From an uncultured Pseudomonadota bacterium (GTDB lineage: Bacteria; Pseudomonadota; Zetaproteobacteria; Mariprofundales; Mariprofundaceae): a stretch of DNA of 64,000 nt. The stretch is from positions 1-64,000 of the forward strand of contig CAJXLC010000009.1 in assembly GCA_913055645.1 (NCBI GenBank). Direction: 5' to 3'. Made by a program: the position numbers and the translations under genes. Below the pieces are notes generated by a model that saw nothing but the letters and a program-made list of their open reading frames with translations, ran no database searches and had not been told where the DNA came from. Each line of letters starts with the position of its first letter. Position 1 is the first letter of the stretch. Positions 9,075-19,977 of this stretch are shown piece after piece.

Positions 9075-10214
9075 CTAAATATCGAGCAACACACCACCAA
9101 AACCTTCCAACGCTTCTTTCACAGTCACTAGAAAACCAACAGCTTCTTTACCATCAATCAATCGGTGGTCATACGATAAGGCTAAATACATCATGGGACG
9201 AATAATCATTTGATCATTCTCTACAATCACACGCTTCTGAATCGTATGCATACCCAAAATGGCTGATTGTGGTGTATTCAGAATAGGTGTGGAAAGCATG
9301 GAACCAAATACGCCGCCATTGGTAATAGAGAATGTTCCACCCTTTAAATCATCAGGCATTAACCCACCTTCACGGGCTTTGCTTGCCAAACTCACAATTC
9401 CCTTCTCAATCTCTGCAAAACTCATCAAACCTGCATCTTTTAATACAGGAACCACCAACCCATTTTTGGTAGAGACAGCAACACCCACATCCATATAATT
9501 ATGGTACAACACATCCTCACCATCGATATAGGCATTGATAGCTGGATATTTAGAGGCTGCATACACACATGCTTTGACAAAAAATGACATAAAACCAAGT
9601 TTTGCATCGTATTTATCCATAAATGCATCTTTATGTTGCACGCGCATATTCATCACATATTGCATATTCACTTCATTGAATGTCGTTAACATCGCCGCCG
9701 TGTTTTGTGCTTCTTTCAAGCGTGTTGCAATACGTTTACGTAACCCCGACATCGGCACACGTTCCACACTGCGTTCATGTAACTCATTAGCTCCAAGCAC
9801 AATACTCGCCTGTTCTTTCACTTTCTCAACCACAGACTCAGCCTTTTGTTGGGCTTCTTCTTTTGTCACTGCTTCTTCTTTTATCACTTTTTCTGTGGTC
9901 GACTTATTTTTCTTCACGGCTGCTTTTTCAGTTTTTTTCGTGGCAGTTTTTACGGCAGGCTTTGCGCTGACTTTTGCAGATGTATCCAACATACCTATCA
10001 CTTCACCTGGCTCCACCACACTATCGGCTTCTTTTAAAATAGACTTTAAGACCCCTTCTTCAAAGGCCGTAATTTCCATGGTTATTTTGTCACTCTCAAT
10101 TTCAGCCAAGACATCATCAACCAACACTTCATCACCCTCTGATTTTAACCATGAAACCAGTGTCGCTTCACTTTCAGATTCACCCAAACTTGGTACTTTA
10201 ATTTCAATATCCAT
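9075..10214 (-). CDS. sucB: 2-oxoglutarate dehydrogenase E2 (succinyltransferase) lacking the E3-binding domain
   Basis: Transfers succinyl from E1-bound thiamine to CoA through a lipoyl arm in the TCA cycle. The start at 10214 is preceded by GAGGGAAATC; the upstream ATG at 10241 has no ribosome site. The lipoyl domain spans residues 1-77 with the lipoylated Lys43 in IESDKI. A Lys/Ala/Glu-rich linker (about 80-150) leads straight to the catalytic domain (about 155-379), which ends in SYDHRLIDG (His350). The usual 35-residue peripheral subunit-binding domain (SPAVRxLA type) is not there: residues 78-155 hold only low-complexity linker. This explains its short length (379 against about 405). 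It follows sucA by 41 bases; no E3 gene is adjacent. Confidence 0.93.
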   Translation of the reverse strand: MDIEIKVPSLGESESEATLVSWLKSEGDEVLVDDVLAEIESDKITMEITAFEEGVLKSILKEADSVVEPGEVIGMLDTSAKVSAKPAVKTATKKTEKAAVKKNKSTTEKVIKEEAVTKEEAQQKAESVVEKVKEQASIVLGANELHERSVERVPMSGLRKRIATRLKEAQNTAAMLTTFNEVNMQYVMNMRVQHKDAFMDKYDAKLGFMSFFVKACVYAASKYPAINAYIDGEDVLYHNYMDVGVAVSTKNGLVVPVLKDAGLMSFAEIEKGIVSLASKAREGGLMPDDLKGGTFSITNGGVFGSMLSTPILNTPQSAILGMHTIQKRVIVENDQMIIRPMMYLALSYDHRLIDGKEAVGFLVTVKEALEGFGGVLLDI

Positions 10215-10255
10215 GATTTCCCTCACCCCGATTATGTTCATTATATAGCATATGA

Positions 10256-13099
10256 TTATTCCGTAGGAATATCTTTTGCAAATGCGCTATCCAACAAATT
10301 CCGCAATTCTGCTTTGTGCCGTGGCATTGAGCCTACAGCTGGTGCCGCCAAGGCTGGACGGCTAACACAATAAAGCTTCTGCGCATCCAAAAGAATACGG
10401 CGTATCTGGCTATTAACTTGCGTCCATGCACCTTGATTTGCAGGCTCTTCTTGTACCCAAAATATCTCTTTCGCAGCGCTATAAGCATGCACAGTTTCGC
10501 GCAATAATTCCGTTGGGAATGGGTATAAACGCTCAACACGAACAATCGCCACATCTTTAACGTCCAATGCTTCACGCTCTGCCAATAAATCATAATAAAC
10601 TTTACCTGAGCACAATAACAAACGCTGACAAGAAGCGGTCTTTACCTTCGCATCATCTTCAGCAATAACAGCTTGGAAATGCCCTGATGTAAAATCTTGC
10701 AAGGGTGAAAAAGATGCTTTCAAACGCAACATACTCTTCGGACTCATCACTACCAATGGTTTGCGCGTAGCAATCATAGATTGGCGACGCAGTAAATGAA
10801 ATACCTGAGCAGGTGTTGTTGGACAAACCACTTGCATATTATCTTCTGCACAAAGTTGTAGAAAACGCTCCAGACGAGCCGATGAATGTTCAGCACCCTG
10901 CCCTTCATAACCATGCGGCAACCAAAGAACCAAACCCGACATGCGGCTCCACTTGGATTCACCTGCCGCAATAAATTGATCCATGACAACCTGAGCACCA
11001 TTGGCAAAATCACCATATTGCGCTTCCCAAATCACCAAGGCCCGTGGTTCTGCAACTGAATAACCATATTCAAATGCCATCACTGCCAATTCAGAGAGCA
11101 TGCTATCCACCACAATAAAATGGCTCATATCACCATTTTCCACTTGTTTTATCGGAACAAAACTTTTACCTGTTTTCTCATCATAAACGGTTGCATGACG
11201 ATGAAAAAATGTCCCTCGCCCAGAATCTTCCCCTGATAAACGAATCCAACCACCTTCAGCAAGTAAGGTGGCATAAGCCATCACTTCACCACAGCCCCAA
11301 TCTGCGAATGTTTGACCTTGCATCATTTGCAAACGCGCATCATAAATTTTCTCAACCCTTGAGCTTAAACTAAATGTATCGGGTACCACATGCGCACGCT
11401 GTGCTAAATCTTCCAAGATATTCGCTGCAACTGCCGTTTCAGGCTCTTTTGCGCCCTCACGAACATAACCTTGCCAACGCCCACCCAAACTATTCACATC
11501 ATGCGGTTGAGTCACACCTTCTTTACGAAATTTATCCAGACATGCAATGTATGATTTTTTCATCTCTTCTGCGCTATCTGCAGTCAACACGCCATCATCA
11601 ATCAATTGCTGGCGGTAAATTTGCTCAACGGTGGAATGTTTACCAATCTCACGGTACATCACAGGTTGTGTTACTTCAGGAGAGTCTGCTTCATTGTGAC
11701 CATGTCGACGATAACACACCAAATCAATCACCACATCACTGCGAAACTGATTGCGGTATTCCATTGCTAAATCCATCACCAAACAACACGCATCGGGATC
11801 ATCACCATTCACATGCAAAATCGGTGCCTGCACCATTTTTGCAATATCTGTGCAATATAATGTGGAACGTGAATCATAGGTATTGGTGGTAAAACCAATT
11901 TGATTGTTGACCACGATATGAATCGTGCCACCTGTACGAAAACCACCCAGCTCACCCAAATTTAATGATTCAGCGACAACGCCTTGCCCTGCAAATGCTG
12001 CATCACCATGCACCAAAACACCCAATACCTGACGACGAGCTTTATCTTTTCTTCGGCATTGCCTTGCCCGCACACTTCCCAACACAACTGGGGTAATAAT
12101 TTCTAAATGTGAAGGATTAAAACCCAATGATAAATGTACTACACCACCGGGCGTTTCAATATCTGATGAGAATCCCAAATGATACTTCACATCGCCTGAA
12201 CCAGTGGGTACTTCATCTTGCAATTGCGTACCTTCAAATTCTGAAAAAATATCTGTCAACGATTTACCCAAAATATTTGCCAAAACATTTAAACGTCCTC
12301 GATGCGCCATACCAAGAATAATTTCTTTCACACCTGTCACACCACTTTTTTGAATCAGCCTATCCAACATGGGAATCAGGCTTTCACCACCTTCCAATGA
12401 GAAACGTTTTTGCCCCATATAACGGGTATGTAAAAAGTGTTCAAAAGCATCGGCATGCATTACATGCTCAAAGGTACGCTGCCGAGTTTCAGCATCTTGC
12501 TTTTGACTGCCCTGCATATTTTCTAATCGTTCAAACAACCAGTGTTTCTTGGCTGAATTGGAAATATGCATCAACTCAGGACCTATACTTCCTGCATAGG
12601 TGCGTTGTAAGCGCCCTAAAATATCACGCAGTGGCAAACGCTCTTCACCCGCCATATCACCCGTTGGAAATTCGTGATTTAAATCTGCATCAGATAAACC
12701 ATAATAACTCAATTCTAATTCAGGTCTAGGTTGCGGAATATTCAAACCCAAAGGGTCAAGGTTGGCTTGTGTGTGTCCATAAACACGCCAAGCATGAATC
12801 AAATATATCGCACGCGAAGGGTACTCCACAGGATAACTATCACAGGGCGTATGTGCTGATGTGTTTGAACCCTTCATTGCGCCATTTAAACGCGAAGTGG
12901 ATGCCATTTTACTAAGCATCATTCTATGCTTCACAGCACCTATATCAGCTGCATCATCCGATTCAAAAACAGCCTGCCAATGTTCCGAAACTTGATTGGG
13001 TGTATCCAACCATTGCTCGTACAAAGCCTCAAGCCAAGCCCCACCTGCTGCAAAAAGTGATTCAGAATCATCCGATAATACTTCAGGATTTTTGCTCAC
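10256..13099 (-). CDS. sucA: 2-oxoglutarate dehydrogenase E1 component
   Basis: Thiamine-diphosphate-dependent decarboxylation of 2-oxoglutarate, the entry step of the 2-oxoglutarate dehydrogenase complex. It has 947 residues, the normal length. An N-terminal E2-interaction segment ([17 protein letters not shown]) is followed by [31 protein letters not shown] and the [13 protein letters not shown] motif, then the C-terminal transketolase-like domain with [14 protein letters not shown] and [19 protein letters not shown]. The start is GTG with GGGAGG just upstream. It is co-transcribed with sucB. A full oxidative TCA step in an organism that may be autotrophic is worth noting. Confidence 0.96.
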   Translation of the reverse strand: MSKNPEVLSDDSESLFAAGGAWLEALYEQWLDTPNQVSEHWQAVFESDDAADIGAVKHRMMLSKMASTSRLNGAMKGSNTSAHTPCDSYPVEYPSRAIYLIHAWRVYGHTQANLDPLGLNIPQPRPELELSYYGLSDADLNHEFPTGDMAGEERLPLRDILGRLQRTYAGSIGPELMHISNSAKKHWLFERLENMQGSQKQDAETRQRTFEHVMHADAFEHFLHTRYMGQKRFSLEGGESLIPMLDRLIQKSGVTGVKEIILGMAHRGRLNVLANILGKSLTDIFSEFEGTQLQDEVPTGSGDVKYHLGFSSDIETPGGVVHLSLGFNPSHLEIITPVVLGSVRARQCRRKDKARRQVLGVLVHGDAAFAGQGVVAESLNLGELGGFRTGGTIHIVVNNQIGFTTNTYDSRSTLYCTDIAKMVQAPILHVNGDDPDACCLVMDLAMEYRNQFRSDVVIDLVCYRRHGHNEADSPEVTQPVMYREIGKHSTVEQIYRQQLIDDGVLTADSAEEMKKSYIACLDKFRKEGVTQPHDVNSLGGRWQGYVREGAKEPETAVAANILEDLAQRAHVVPDTFSLSSRVEKIYDARLQMMQGQTFADWGCGEVMAYATLLAEGGWIRLSGEDSGRGTFFHRHATVYDEKTGKSFVPIKQVENGDMSHFIVVDSMLSELAVMAFEYGYSVAEPRALVIWEAQYGDFANGAQVVMDQFIAAGESKWSRMSGLVLWLPHGYEGQGAEHSSARLERFLQLCAEDNMQVVCPTTPAQVFHLLRRQSMIATRKPLVVMSPKSMLRLKASFSPLQDFTSGHFQAVIAEDDAKVKTASCQRLLLCSGKVYYDLLAEREALDVKDVAIVRVERLYPFPTELLRETVHAYSAAKEIFWVQEEPANQGAWTQVNSQIRRILLDAQKLYCVSRPALAAPAVGSMPRHKAELRNLLDSAFAKDIPTE

Positions 13100-13224
13100 A
13101 CATCCTCCCTGATGTTACTAGACATATATACTATCTTTATTCATAGACAACATCACCAAAAAAGCAACATTCATGCCGATTAGCTAACTGTCTATGTTAA
13201 ACAGCCATAGCTTACACACATATT

Positions 13225-13989
13225 TCATCCATACTTTAAATGATACCAACATAATCCCAAATATTCATGTAATGCTTGCCCGGAATCAGAAAACACTGTC
13301 CAACGTGGTAGAAAACTACGTATATCATAACTCTGCTGCGATGTTACATAATCAGTCGGTGCTGGAATCACATGCAGACCTTGCGACTCAAAACACCATA
13401 CTGAACGTGGCATATGCCATGCCGAAGTCACCAAAATAATATTTTTAATGCCTTTTTTGGCTAACAATTCTTTTATATACATAGCATTTTGCCAAGTATT
13501 ATTCGCATGTGATTCTGCAAAAACCTTATCTTCAGCAACACCCAAACGTATCAACCAACGCCGCATCACATCACCCTCTGCATCATTCATATCATCATCA
13601 AGCGGTGCTCCACCTGTGGCATAAACATTCAAACCAGTCAGTTTAGCCACATGCGCAGCATACAATGTGCGCATCATGGCATAACTTCTCAATTCATCTG
13701 AACCATTATATTCAGGTGCATTGGCATAAATGCCACCACCCAATAAAACAATAGCTGTGTGTTCATTTTTTTTATCATCAACGTGTAAGGCAGGGTAAGC
13801 AAACTCTAGAGGTTTAATGAGTGCATCACGAACAGGTTCAGTGGACAAACTCCAAAATAGCAATAAGACAACAACAACAGCCCACCGTCCCCAACGGCGT
13901 TTCCAAAATATCACGCCTATCATTGCCAATAAAATCAATCCGCCAGGTGGTAATAATAGCTGTGAAATAACCTTTGATGTTAACAACAT
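13225..13989 (-). CDS. YdcF/ElyC-family (DUF218) membrane protein
   Basis: A 254-residue protein with the start at 13989 (TGGAGGTCTT before ATG). Two N-terminal membrane helices (about 5-28 and 32-50) are followed by a DUF218 domain with AIVLLGGG, ATGGAP, ESHANNTWQNA and ILVTSAWHMPRS in the family order. E. coli relatives ElyC and SanA act in envelope maintenance linked to peptidoglycan precursors. It is the last gene after glmM on the same strand, consistent with an envelope role, but its exact reaction is unknown. Confidence 0.9.
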   Translation of the reverse strand: MLLTSKVISQLLLPPGGLILLAMIGVIFWKRRWGRWAVVVVLLLFWSLSTEPVRDALIKPLEFAYPALHVDDKKNEHTAIVLLGGGIYANAPEYNGSDELRSYAMMRTLYAAHVAKLTGLNVYATGGAPLDDDMNDAEGDVMRRWLIRLGVAEDKVFAESHANNTWQNAMYIKELLAKKGIKNIILVTSAWHMPRSVWCFESQGLHVIPAPTDYVTSQQSYDIRSFLPRWTVFSDSGQALHEYLGLCWYHLKYG

Positions 13990-14071
13990 AAGACCTCCAT
14001 AGCACAACTCTACACAGCCCTCTACAAAGAACCCATATCAAAGATGAAAGCTTAGAATAAAACTCAACTAT

Positions 14072-15415
14072 TTATAAAACGTGTTTAGAGATTTCCTTGG
14101 CAAGCCCTTCGCCAACCTTCAACATCAACATTTCACTTTCTGCTTCCACCATGATGCGCAATTTTGGCTCAGTTCCCGACATACGCACACTGACCCGGCC
14201 TGATGTGCCTAACTCTAACTCAGCATCGTGCAGCAAACTCTGAATCACTTTATCTTCCATCACATCCTTACGTTCTGGAAGAATAATATTCCACAATTTT
14301 TGTGGGAACAGCACCATAGAGCTTGCCATATCTTGAATCGGTTTATTTTGCTCTTTCATCGCACAAAGCAATTGCAAGGCACTCATCAAACCATCACCTG
14401 TGGTATTACTATCAAGCATAATTACATGCCCTGACTGCTCGCCACCAAGATTACAACCTTTCTCACGCATCATCTCAAGCACATAACGATCACCCACAGC
14501 CGCGCGATGCATATCAAGCCCGATGTCATTAAGGTAACGCTCCAGACCCATATTACTCATCAATGTTGTCACTACACCGCCACCACGAAGCTTGCCATGC
14601 CTATTCGCATGTTCTGCCAAAATCGCAATAACACGATCACCATCCACAAGCTCGCCCTTGGCATCACAAGCTATAAGGCGATCTGCATCACCATCCAAAG
14701 CCAAGCCCAAATCAGCCCCAACCTCAACCACCTTAGCACACATCTTAGCAGGATAGGTTGAACCACAATCAAGGTTAATATTATAGCCATCTGGTTTGGC
14801 AAACATGCTCACCACGTCACAACCCAACTCTTGTAGCATACGTGGTGCTACGTCATAAGCAGCGCCATTCGCGCTATCAATCACTACTTTTATACCATCC
14901 AAGCGTAATCCGCGTGGTAGTGAGGCTTTTAAAAATTCAATATAGCGCCCGCGTGCATCATCCACACGTACTGCCTTACCAATCTCAAGTGCTGACGGTA
15001 ATACTGGTAAATCATCTAGGCATTGTTCAATTTCCAACTCTACTGCATCAGGCAATTTAAAACCGTCTGCTGCAAAAAATTTAATGCCATTATCACCCGC
15101 AGGATTGTGCGAAGCAGATAACATTACCCCCGCATCAGCACGCAAACTACGTGTTAAATATGCTACTGCAGGCGTAGGCACTGGTCCTACGAGCAGAACA
15201 TTCATACCTTGTGCCGTTAAACCAGCGCACAATGCCGACTCAATCATATAACCTGATAAGCGTGTATCTTTACCAATAAGAATGTGCGGTTTATGCGGTA
15301 AATGTTTGGTTAACACATAGCCTGCAGCACGCCCCAAACATAGCGCAAACTCCGCTGTCATTGGGTCTTGATTAACCGTTCCTCGGACCCCATCCGTACC
15401 AAAATATTTACGCAT
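14072..15415 (-). CDS. glmM: Phosphoglucosamine mutase
   Basis: Interconverts glucosamine-6-phosphate and glucosamine-1-phosphate on the way to UDP-GlcNAc for peptidoglycan and LPS. It has 447 residues of normal length. The N-terminal FGTDGVRG signature is present. The phosphorylated serine is Ser102 in LSASHNPAGDNGIKF. The metal-binding loop is LDGDADRL, the sugar-binding loop is GGEQSGH, and the phosphate-binding C-terminal motif is RMSGTEPKLR. Its ATG overlaps the cdaR stop codon (TAATG), so translation is coupled. In Firmicutes GlmM binds and inhibits CdaA; the same gene order suggests the same coupling here. Confidence 0.97.
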   Translation of the reverse strand: MRKYFGTDGVRGTVNQDPMTAEFALCLGRAAGYVLTKHLPHKPHILIGKDTRLSGYMIESALCAGLTAQGMNVLLVGPVPTPAVAYLTRSLRADAGVMLSASHNPAGDNGIKFFAADGFKLPDAVELEIEQCLDDLPVLPSALEIGKAVRVDDARGRYIEFLKASLPRGLRLDGIKVVIDSANGAAYDVAPRMLQELGCDVVSMFAKPDGYNINLDCGSTYPAKMCAKVVEVGADLGLALDGDADRLIACDAKGELVDGDRVIAILAEHANRHGKLRGGGVVTTLMSNMGLERYLNDIGLDMHRAAVGDRYVLEMMREKGCNLGGEQSGHVIMLDSNTTGDGLMSALQLLCAMKEQNKPIQDMASSMVLFPQKLWNIILPERKDVMEDKVIQSLLHDAELELGTSGRVSVRMSGTEPKLRIMVEAESEMLMLKVGEGLAKEISKHVL

Positions 15416-16119
15416 TATTGAGTCACTCCTTGCAACTTTAAATCATCAGTAGAATTTGCTTCAACAGTATCTTGAAATAAAGCCCCACGAACCACAAAAC
15501 CACCCTTATTTTTCTCTAAATGCACAGCTTTTCCTGCTGGTGTTGCAATATTCGCTTTTAACTCAAATGAACCTGCTTTTAACTCTAACCTTAACGGTAC
15601 TGTTTCAACAGTATTGAGTGATTCCAACCAAACTTCAGGACCTTGTAAACGTGCTAAAACAGGTTCAACCGATACAGCTTTAACATGCCAACCTTGTGGT
15701 AAATCAAACTGTGGATGCACTGCAACAGTACGTGTTACAATACGATCTATTTGCAATTGTACGCGATCTGGCTGAATACTCTCAACCACAAGTCCAGCAG
15801 GGAGGTGAATATCTTCTGGGTTAAGCGGACGTTTAATCACACCAGGGTTCGATAAATCACGTGCATTTAACGGGACAAAAATATCCTCTGCCTGCAATAC
15901 TTTCAAGCGCGCTTGCAAACCCTTTACAGTTAATCGTACTTGATTCGGAAGGTTATTCACAATCACCATATTATCTGGCAACCCCTGCACTTGCAGCGCA
16001 ACATCCATACTTAATGAGCCTTCACCTTCACCATGCACTTGCACCCATAAAATAACGGCTATCAATATAGCCCAAGCATACAAAGCCAGTGGTTTTAATA
16101 GTGTTAACATCTTATGCAT
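15415..16119 (-). CDS. cdaR: CdaR-like YbbR-domain regulator of diadenylate cyclase
   Basis: A 234-residue protein with one N-terminal membrane helix (about residues 10-28) and an extracytoplasmic region of YbbR-type repeats (segments such as GLPDNMVIVNNLPNQVRLTVKG and VQLQIDRIVTRTV). YbbR-domain proteins next to cdaA modulate c-di-AMP synthesis in Firmicutes. The start overlaps the end of cdaA by eight bases and its stop overlaps glmM, giving a compact cdaA-cdaR-glmM unit. Three YbbR-like repeats seem plausible, but boundaries cannot be fixed by eye. Confidence 0.85.
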   Translation of the reverse strand: MHKMLTLLKPLALYAWAILIAVILWVQVHGEGEGSLSMDVALQVQGLPDNMVIVNNLPNQVRLTVKGLQARLKVLQAEDIFVPLNARDLSNPGVIKRPLNPEDIHLPAGLVVESIQPDRVQLQIDRIVTRTVAVHPQFDLPQGWHVKAVSVEPVLARLQGPEVWLESLNTVETVPLRLELKAGSFELKANIATPAGKAVHLEKNKGGFVVRGALFQDTVEANSTDDLKLQGVTQ

Positions 16120-16921
16120 GTTTAGAGCCCCATTGAAAACTTTGCACCTGCAAACGTTGTTTCAATTCCTTTCTTAACTGCTCAGAATCCAATGGAGAAC
16201 TTAGATTTCCTTCTTCTGCCAAATGAACTTCGCCACGTTCCTCAGATACAATAACCACCAAGGCATCACTTTCTTCACTGATTCCTACCCCTGCCCGATG
16301 ACGTGTACCAAAACCTCCTGCTAAACTCTTTGCTTCAACCAAGGGTAATAACACTCTTGCAGCAACAATACATGCCCCATTGGCACCATGACGCACAATC
16401 ACCGCACCATCATGCATAGGGGCTTTGGGGCAAAATAAGGTTTGAATAACATCAGAACGAAGTGCTATATTCATTTCAACACCCGATTCCATCAAATGCT
16501 TTAAACCCGTATCACGTTCAATCACAATCAAACCACCCCAACCTCGGTGCACCAGTGCATTGGCAGATTCCACCAAATGTTCAACCATATCTTCCATAGG
16601 CTTGGCCGCTGGTGCCAAAGGGTTTACAGCCACGCGCATCAAACCACGTCGTATTTCATGTTGAAAGAGAACCACTATGATAATAATAAATGCCGAGAAA
16701 AATTGAGAAAATATCCATTCAACCGTTAATAAGCCAAACATACGTGCCAGCTCATAAATCAAAAATAATACAGCCAAGCCAATTAACATTTGTTCAGCGC
16801 GTGTACCACGCATCAAACGCAATGCAAAATAAACAACCACTGCCACCACAAGGATGTCAATCATATCCAACACACCTATCTGCCAAATAGGCCAGTTCAT
16901 ATCAATGCCAAATATATTCAT
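16112..16921 (-). CDS. cdaA: Membrane diadenylate cyclase CdaA (c-di-AMP synthase)
   Basis: Makes cyclic di-AMP from two ATP. It has 269 residues: two to three N-terminal membrane helices (about residues 15-37, 43-62 and 72-87), a FQHEIRR link (CdaA usually FQPELRR), then the DisA_N catalytic domain. Both catalytic motifs are intact, DGA at 171-173 and RHR at 207-209, followed by GVGISEESDA. c-di-AMP is standard in Firmicutes, Actinobacteria, Cyanobacteria and Deltaproteobacteria-type groups but is generally absent from the alpha, beta and gamma classes. The gene is inserted with cdaR into the ftsH-folP-glmM cluster. No c-di-AMP phosphodiesterase is visible in the window. Confidence 0.93.
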   Translation of the reverse strand: MNIFGIDMNWPIWQIGVLDMIDILVVAVVVYFALRLMRGTRAEQMLIGLAVLFLIYELARMFGLLTVEWIFSQFFSAFIIIIVVLFQHEIRRGLMRVAVNPLAPAAKPMEDMVEHLVESANALVHRGWGGLIVIERDTGLKHLMESGVEMNIALRSDVIQTLFCPKAPMHDGAVIVRHGANGACIVAARVLLPLVEAKSLAGGFGTRHRAGVGISEESDALVVIVSEERGEVHLAEEGNLSSPLDSEQLRKELKQRLQVQSFQWGSKHA

Positions 16922-16943
16922 ATATCATTCCCAATTTATCTTT

Positions 16944-17103
16944 GGAAGCTCTGAACAAGTCTGAATGAAGCAGATTGTGATTCAGAATCTTCAAAATCAA
17001 GGCGTGAATCGCACGTAATAGCAGAGCTATTGCGAAGATTTACAACGCAGAGTTTGGATATTCTGGATGCAAAATACAAATTCATGACTTATTCAGAACT
17101 TCC
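16944..17103. mobile_element. MITE-like element overlapping the 3' end of folP
   Basis: A 160-bp stretch bounded by inverted ends. GGAAGCTCTGAACAAGTC on the left matches the reverse complement of the right end, which reads GGAAGTTCTGAATAAGTCAT. These ends resemble IS5-type termini (GGAAGGTGCGAACAAG in IS5). No transposase is inside. Both sides are flanked by TTT, a possible short target duplication. The right end supplies the last codons and stop of folP. Assignment as an IS5-derived MITE is inference. Confidence 0.65.
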
Positions 17104-17948
17104 TTTTTAGCATCAAACAAGGCAGAAGCTACCTGACAGGCTCGATGTTGGGCTACCACATCATGCACACGCACACCGTCTACACCTTGAAAAACACCAA
17201 TGCTGCCTGCCACTGCTGTCTCCAATTCACGTTCATTCACACCTGCTTCAGTAAGTGAGCCTATGAATGATTTTCGCGACACTCCCAGTAATATAGGTAG
17301 ACCAAAACGCTCTTTTAGTACACTAATATTGGCAATTAGCGTCAAATTATCTTCTAGAGATTTTCCAAAACCAATACCTGGATCAAGTATAACTGCCGAT
17401 TCTGACATGCCTGCACACAAACAACGTTCAAGGCAATTATCAAAAAAATCCTCAACGTCAGACAAAACATCATGATATTTTGGGCTTTGTTGCATGGTCT
17501 CTGGGGTACCCTGCATATGCATCAAACATACATCCACACCCGTATGAACAGCCACATCCAAACTCTTATCATCAAACAACGCACTCACATCATTAATCAA
17601 ACATGCTCCTGCCTGAACAGCTTGTTTCATCACCATCGCATGCCGTGTATCAATCGAAACCTTGCAGCCTTGTGCAACCAAAGCCTTGACCACTGGAAGT
17701 ACACGTCGTAATTCTTCATCTTCCCCAACAGCTTTCGCTCCTGGGCGTGTGGACTCACCCCCCACATCAATAATCTTTGCTCCAGCATGCCACAACGCCA
17801 AACCATGTTGAACAGCCGTATCAACATCCACAAATTGACCACCATCTGAAAACGAATCGGGGGTGCAATTTAGCACCCCCATTATCCATGCTGGTTGCCC
17901 AGTCTGGCGTCGCCATTCAGATGGCTTTTGACCCTGAAGGGCGTGCAT
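17082..17948 (-). CDS. folP: Dihydropteroate synthase
   Basis: Condenses p-aminobenzoate with dihydropterin pyrophosphate in folate synthesis and is the target of sulfonamides. It has 288 residues. Motifs in order are MGVLNCTPDSFSDGG, DVGGESTRPGA, SIDTRH, LINDVSAL, LMHMQGTP, DPGIGFGKS, LLGVSRKSFIG and the C-terminal RVHDVVAQ. The start codon shares one base with the ftsH stop (TGATG). The final residues (about EVLNKS) and the stop lie inside a MITE-like element (16944-17103), so the original C-terminus was probably altered slightly downstream of all catalytic motifs. Confidence 0.96.
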   Translation of the reverse strand: MHALQGQKPSEWRRQTGQPAWIMGVLNCTPDSFSDGGQFVDVDTAVQHGLALWHAGAKIIDVGGESTRPGAKAVGEDEELRRVLPVVKALVAQGCKVSIDTRHAMVMKQAVQAGACLINDVSALFDDKSLDVAVHTGVDVCLMHMQGTPETMQQSPKYHDVLSDVEDFFDNCLERCLCAGMSESAVILDPGIGFGKSLEDNLTLIANISVLKERFGLPILLGVSRKSFIGSLTEAGVNERELETAVAGSIGVFQGVDGVRVHDVVAQHRACQVASALFDAKKEVLNKS

Positions 17949-19888
17949 CAGTGTGACTGACCAGCCTCATCACCAGCGTGTTTGCTTTTATCGTCTGTTT
18001 CATCATCCAATACCACAGCCTCATCTTCGACCATGTCATCAGTGATATCAGCACTTTCCGCTTTTACCTCATCACTTTCAGTGCGTATAGACTTACCCGC
18101 CAAAATCTGATTGATTTCATCACCTGATAGTGTCTCATATTCCAATGCTGCCTCAGCCAGTTTATGTAGCTCGTCAATATGATCAGTGAGAATTTTATTT
18201 GCTCTATCATAAGCATCATCAACAAAGCGCCTTACTTCACTATCAATAAGGCGTGATGTTTCATCCGACATACTTTGACTCTGTGTCATAGAACGACCAA
18301 GAAATACTTCCTGTTCATCTTCACCATATAACAAAGGACCCAATTTATCCGAAAATCCCCATTTGGTAACCATATTTTTTGCTAAATTGGTCGCCATTTG
18401 AATATCACTGGAAGCGCCAGAAGTCACATTATCATAGCCAAAGATCAATTCTTCAGCCACGCGACCACCCATAGCAATCGCTAGACTATCATGCATTTTT
18501 TCACGTGATTGTGAATATTCATCTTTCTCTGGTAAACGCATCACCATACCCAATGCCCGACCTCGTGGAATAATGGTCATTTTGTGAATAGGGTCTGATG
18601 CAGGACAATGAATTGCCACCAAAGCATGACCCCCTTCATGGTATGCAGTGAGTTTTTTCTCATCTTCCGTCATCGCCATCGAGCGACGCTCTGTACCCAT
18701 CATGACCTTATCTTTGGCTTCATCAAAATCCGCCGCAGACACCTTATCTTTATTAAATCTAGCCGCATTAAGTGCGGCTTCGTTCACTAGATTTGCAAGT
18801 TCCGCACCTGAAAAACCCGGTGTCCCACGCGCGATAACCTTAGCATCCACATCTGATGCCAAAGGAACATTTTTCATATGTACTTTAAGAATTTGAACGC
18901 GACCATTTAGATCAGCATTACCCACTACAACTTGGCGATCAAAACGACCTGGGCGCATCAATGCAGGATCCAGCACATCAGGACGGTTCGTTGCTGCCAC
19001 CAAAATCACACTTTCATTGGCCTCAAAACCATCCATTTCAACCAGCATTTGGTTCAATGTCTGTTCTCGCTCATCATTGCCACCACCTACACCAGCTCCA
19101 CGGTGACGACCCATAGCATCAATTTCATCCACAAATACAATGCAAGGCGCATGTTTTTTAGCTTGTTCAAACATGTCACGCACACGTGATGCGCCCACAC
19201 CCACAAACATTTCCACAAAATCTGAGCCTGAAATTGAAAAGAACGGCACTTCTGCTTCACCAGCAATCGCACGTCCCAGCAATGTTTTACCTGTGCCTGG
19301 AGGTCCTACCAACAATACACCTTTGGGAATCTTGCCACCCAAGCGGGTAAATTTTGAAGGGTCACGCAAAAATTCAATCACTTCCGTTACTTCTTGCTTG
19401 GCTTCATCACAACCAGCTACATCATCAAAGGTTACACGGTTGGTGTTTTCAGTTAACAATTTTGCTTTACTCTTGCCAAAGCCCATCGCTCCACCTTTAC
19501 CACCACCTTGCATTTGGCGCATAAAGAAAATCCACACACCAATCAATAATAACATTGGGAACCATGAAATAAGAATAGATAACAGGAATGGTACTTCTGC
19601 AGGTGCTTTCACATCTACTTCTACCTTATTATCCAACAAACGCTGCATCAAGCCGGGATCATTGGGAACCTGTAATGTGAAGCTTTTCATCTCACCAGAT
19701 AAGTCGCGAAACTGCCCCGAAACTTGTTTGTCACTGATAGTGACTTGCTCAACCATGCCCTGCTCAACATGGTCAATAAATGAGGAGTAGGTCATTGCTT
19801 CCTGCTTACCAGAAGGCGCCGTAAACATATTAAACACACTCATCATGGTCAGACCAATGACAATCCACAATAAAAAATTCTTACCCAT
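17948..19888 (-). CDS. ftsH: ATP-dependent membrane zinc protease FtsH
   Basis: A hexameric inner-membrane AAA protease that degrades misfolded membrane proteins and regulators such as LpxC. It has 646 residues with membrane helices at about 5-22 and 101-123 around a periplasmic domain. The Walker A motif GPPGTGKT is at 195-202, Walker B VFVDEID at about 251-257 and the second region of homology around RPGRFDR. The zinc site HEGGH is at 417-421. The Asp/Glu-rich C-terminal tail (from about 610) is longer and more acidic than in E. coli. GGAG precedes the ATG. It is followed directly by folP, as in E. coli. Confidence 0.97.
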   Translation of the reverse strand: MGKNFLLWIVIGLTMMSVFNMFTAPSGKQEAMTYSSFIDHVEQGMVEQVTISDKQVSGQFRDLSGEMKSFTLQVPNDPGLMQRLLDNKVEVDVKAPAEVPFLLSILISWFPMLLLIGVWIFFMRQMQGGGKGGAMGFGKSKAKLLTENTNRVTFDDVAGCDEAKQEVTEVIEFLRDPSKFTRLGGKIPKGVLLVGPPGTGKTLLGRAIAGEAEVPFFSISGSDFVEMFVGVGASRVRDMFEQAKKHAPCIVFVDEIDAMGRHRGAGVGGGNDEREQTLNQMLVEMDGFEANESVILVAATNRPDVLDPALMRPGRFDRQVVVGNADLNGRVQILKVHMKNVPLASDVDAKVIARGTPGFSGAELANLVNEAALNAARFNKDKVSAADFDEAKDKVMMGTERRSMAMTEDEKKLTAYHEGGHALVAIHCPASDPIHKMTIIPRGRALGMVMRLPEKDEYSQSREKMHDSLAIAMGGRVAEELIFGYDNVTSGASSDIQMATNLAKNMVTKWGFSDKLGPLLYGEDEQEVFLGRSMTQSQSMSDETSRLIDSEVRRFVDDAYDRANKILTDHIDELHKLAEAALEYETLSGDEINQILAGKSIRTESDEVKAESADITDDMVEDEAVVLDDETDDKSKHAGDEAGQSH

Positions 19889-19977
19889 ACACTAAACTCC
19901 AATTTTTACTTAAAAGACAACTATGACCCATACAAGATGAAGCCAACATGAATTCTTAAACAAACAACACTACAGCA

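Noticed and set aside
9535-10248. Long open frame of 237 codons on the plus strand opposite sucB
   Set aside because: It is a shadow of the Lys/Ala-rich sucB linker and lipoyl domain. It has no ribosome site, and its composition (Ser/Phe/Thr-rich) is typical of antisense frames.
19140-19790. 216-codon plus-strand frame opposite ftsH
   Set aside because: It lies wholly inside the certain ftsH gene, with no start signals or recognisable motif.
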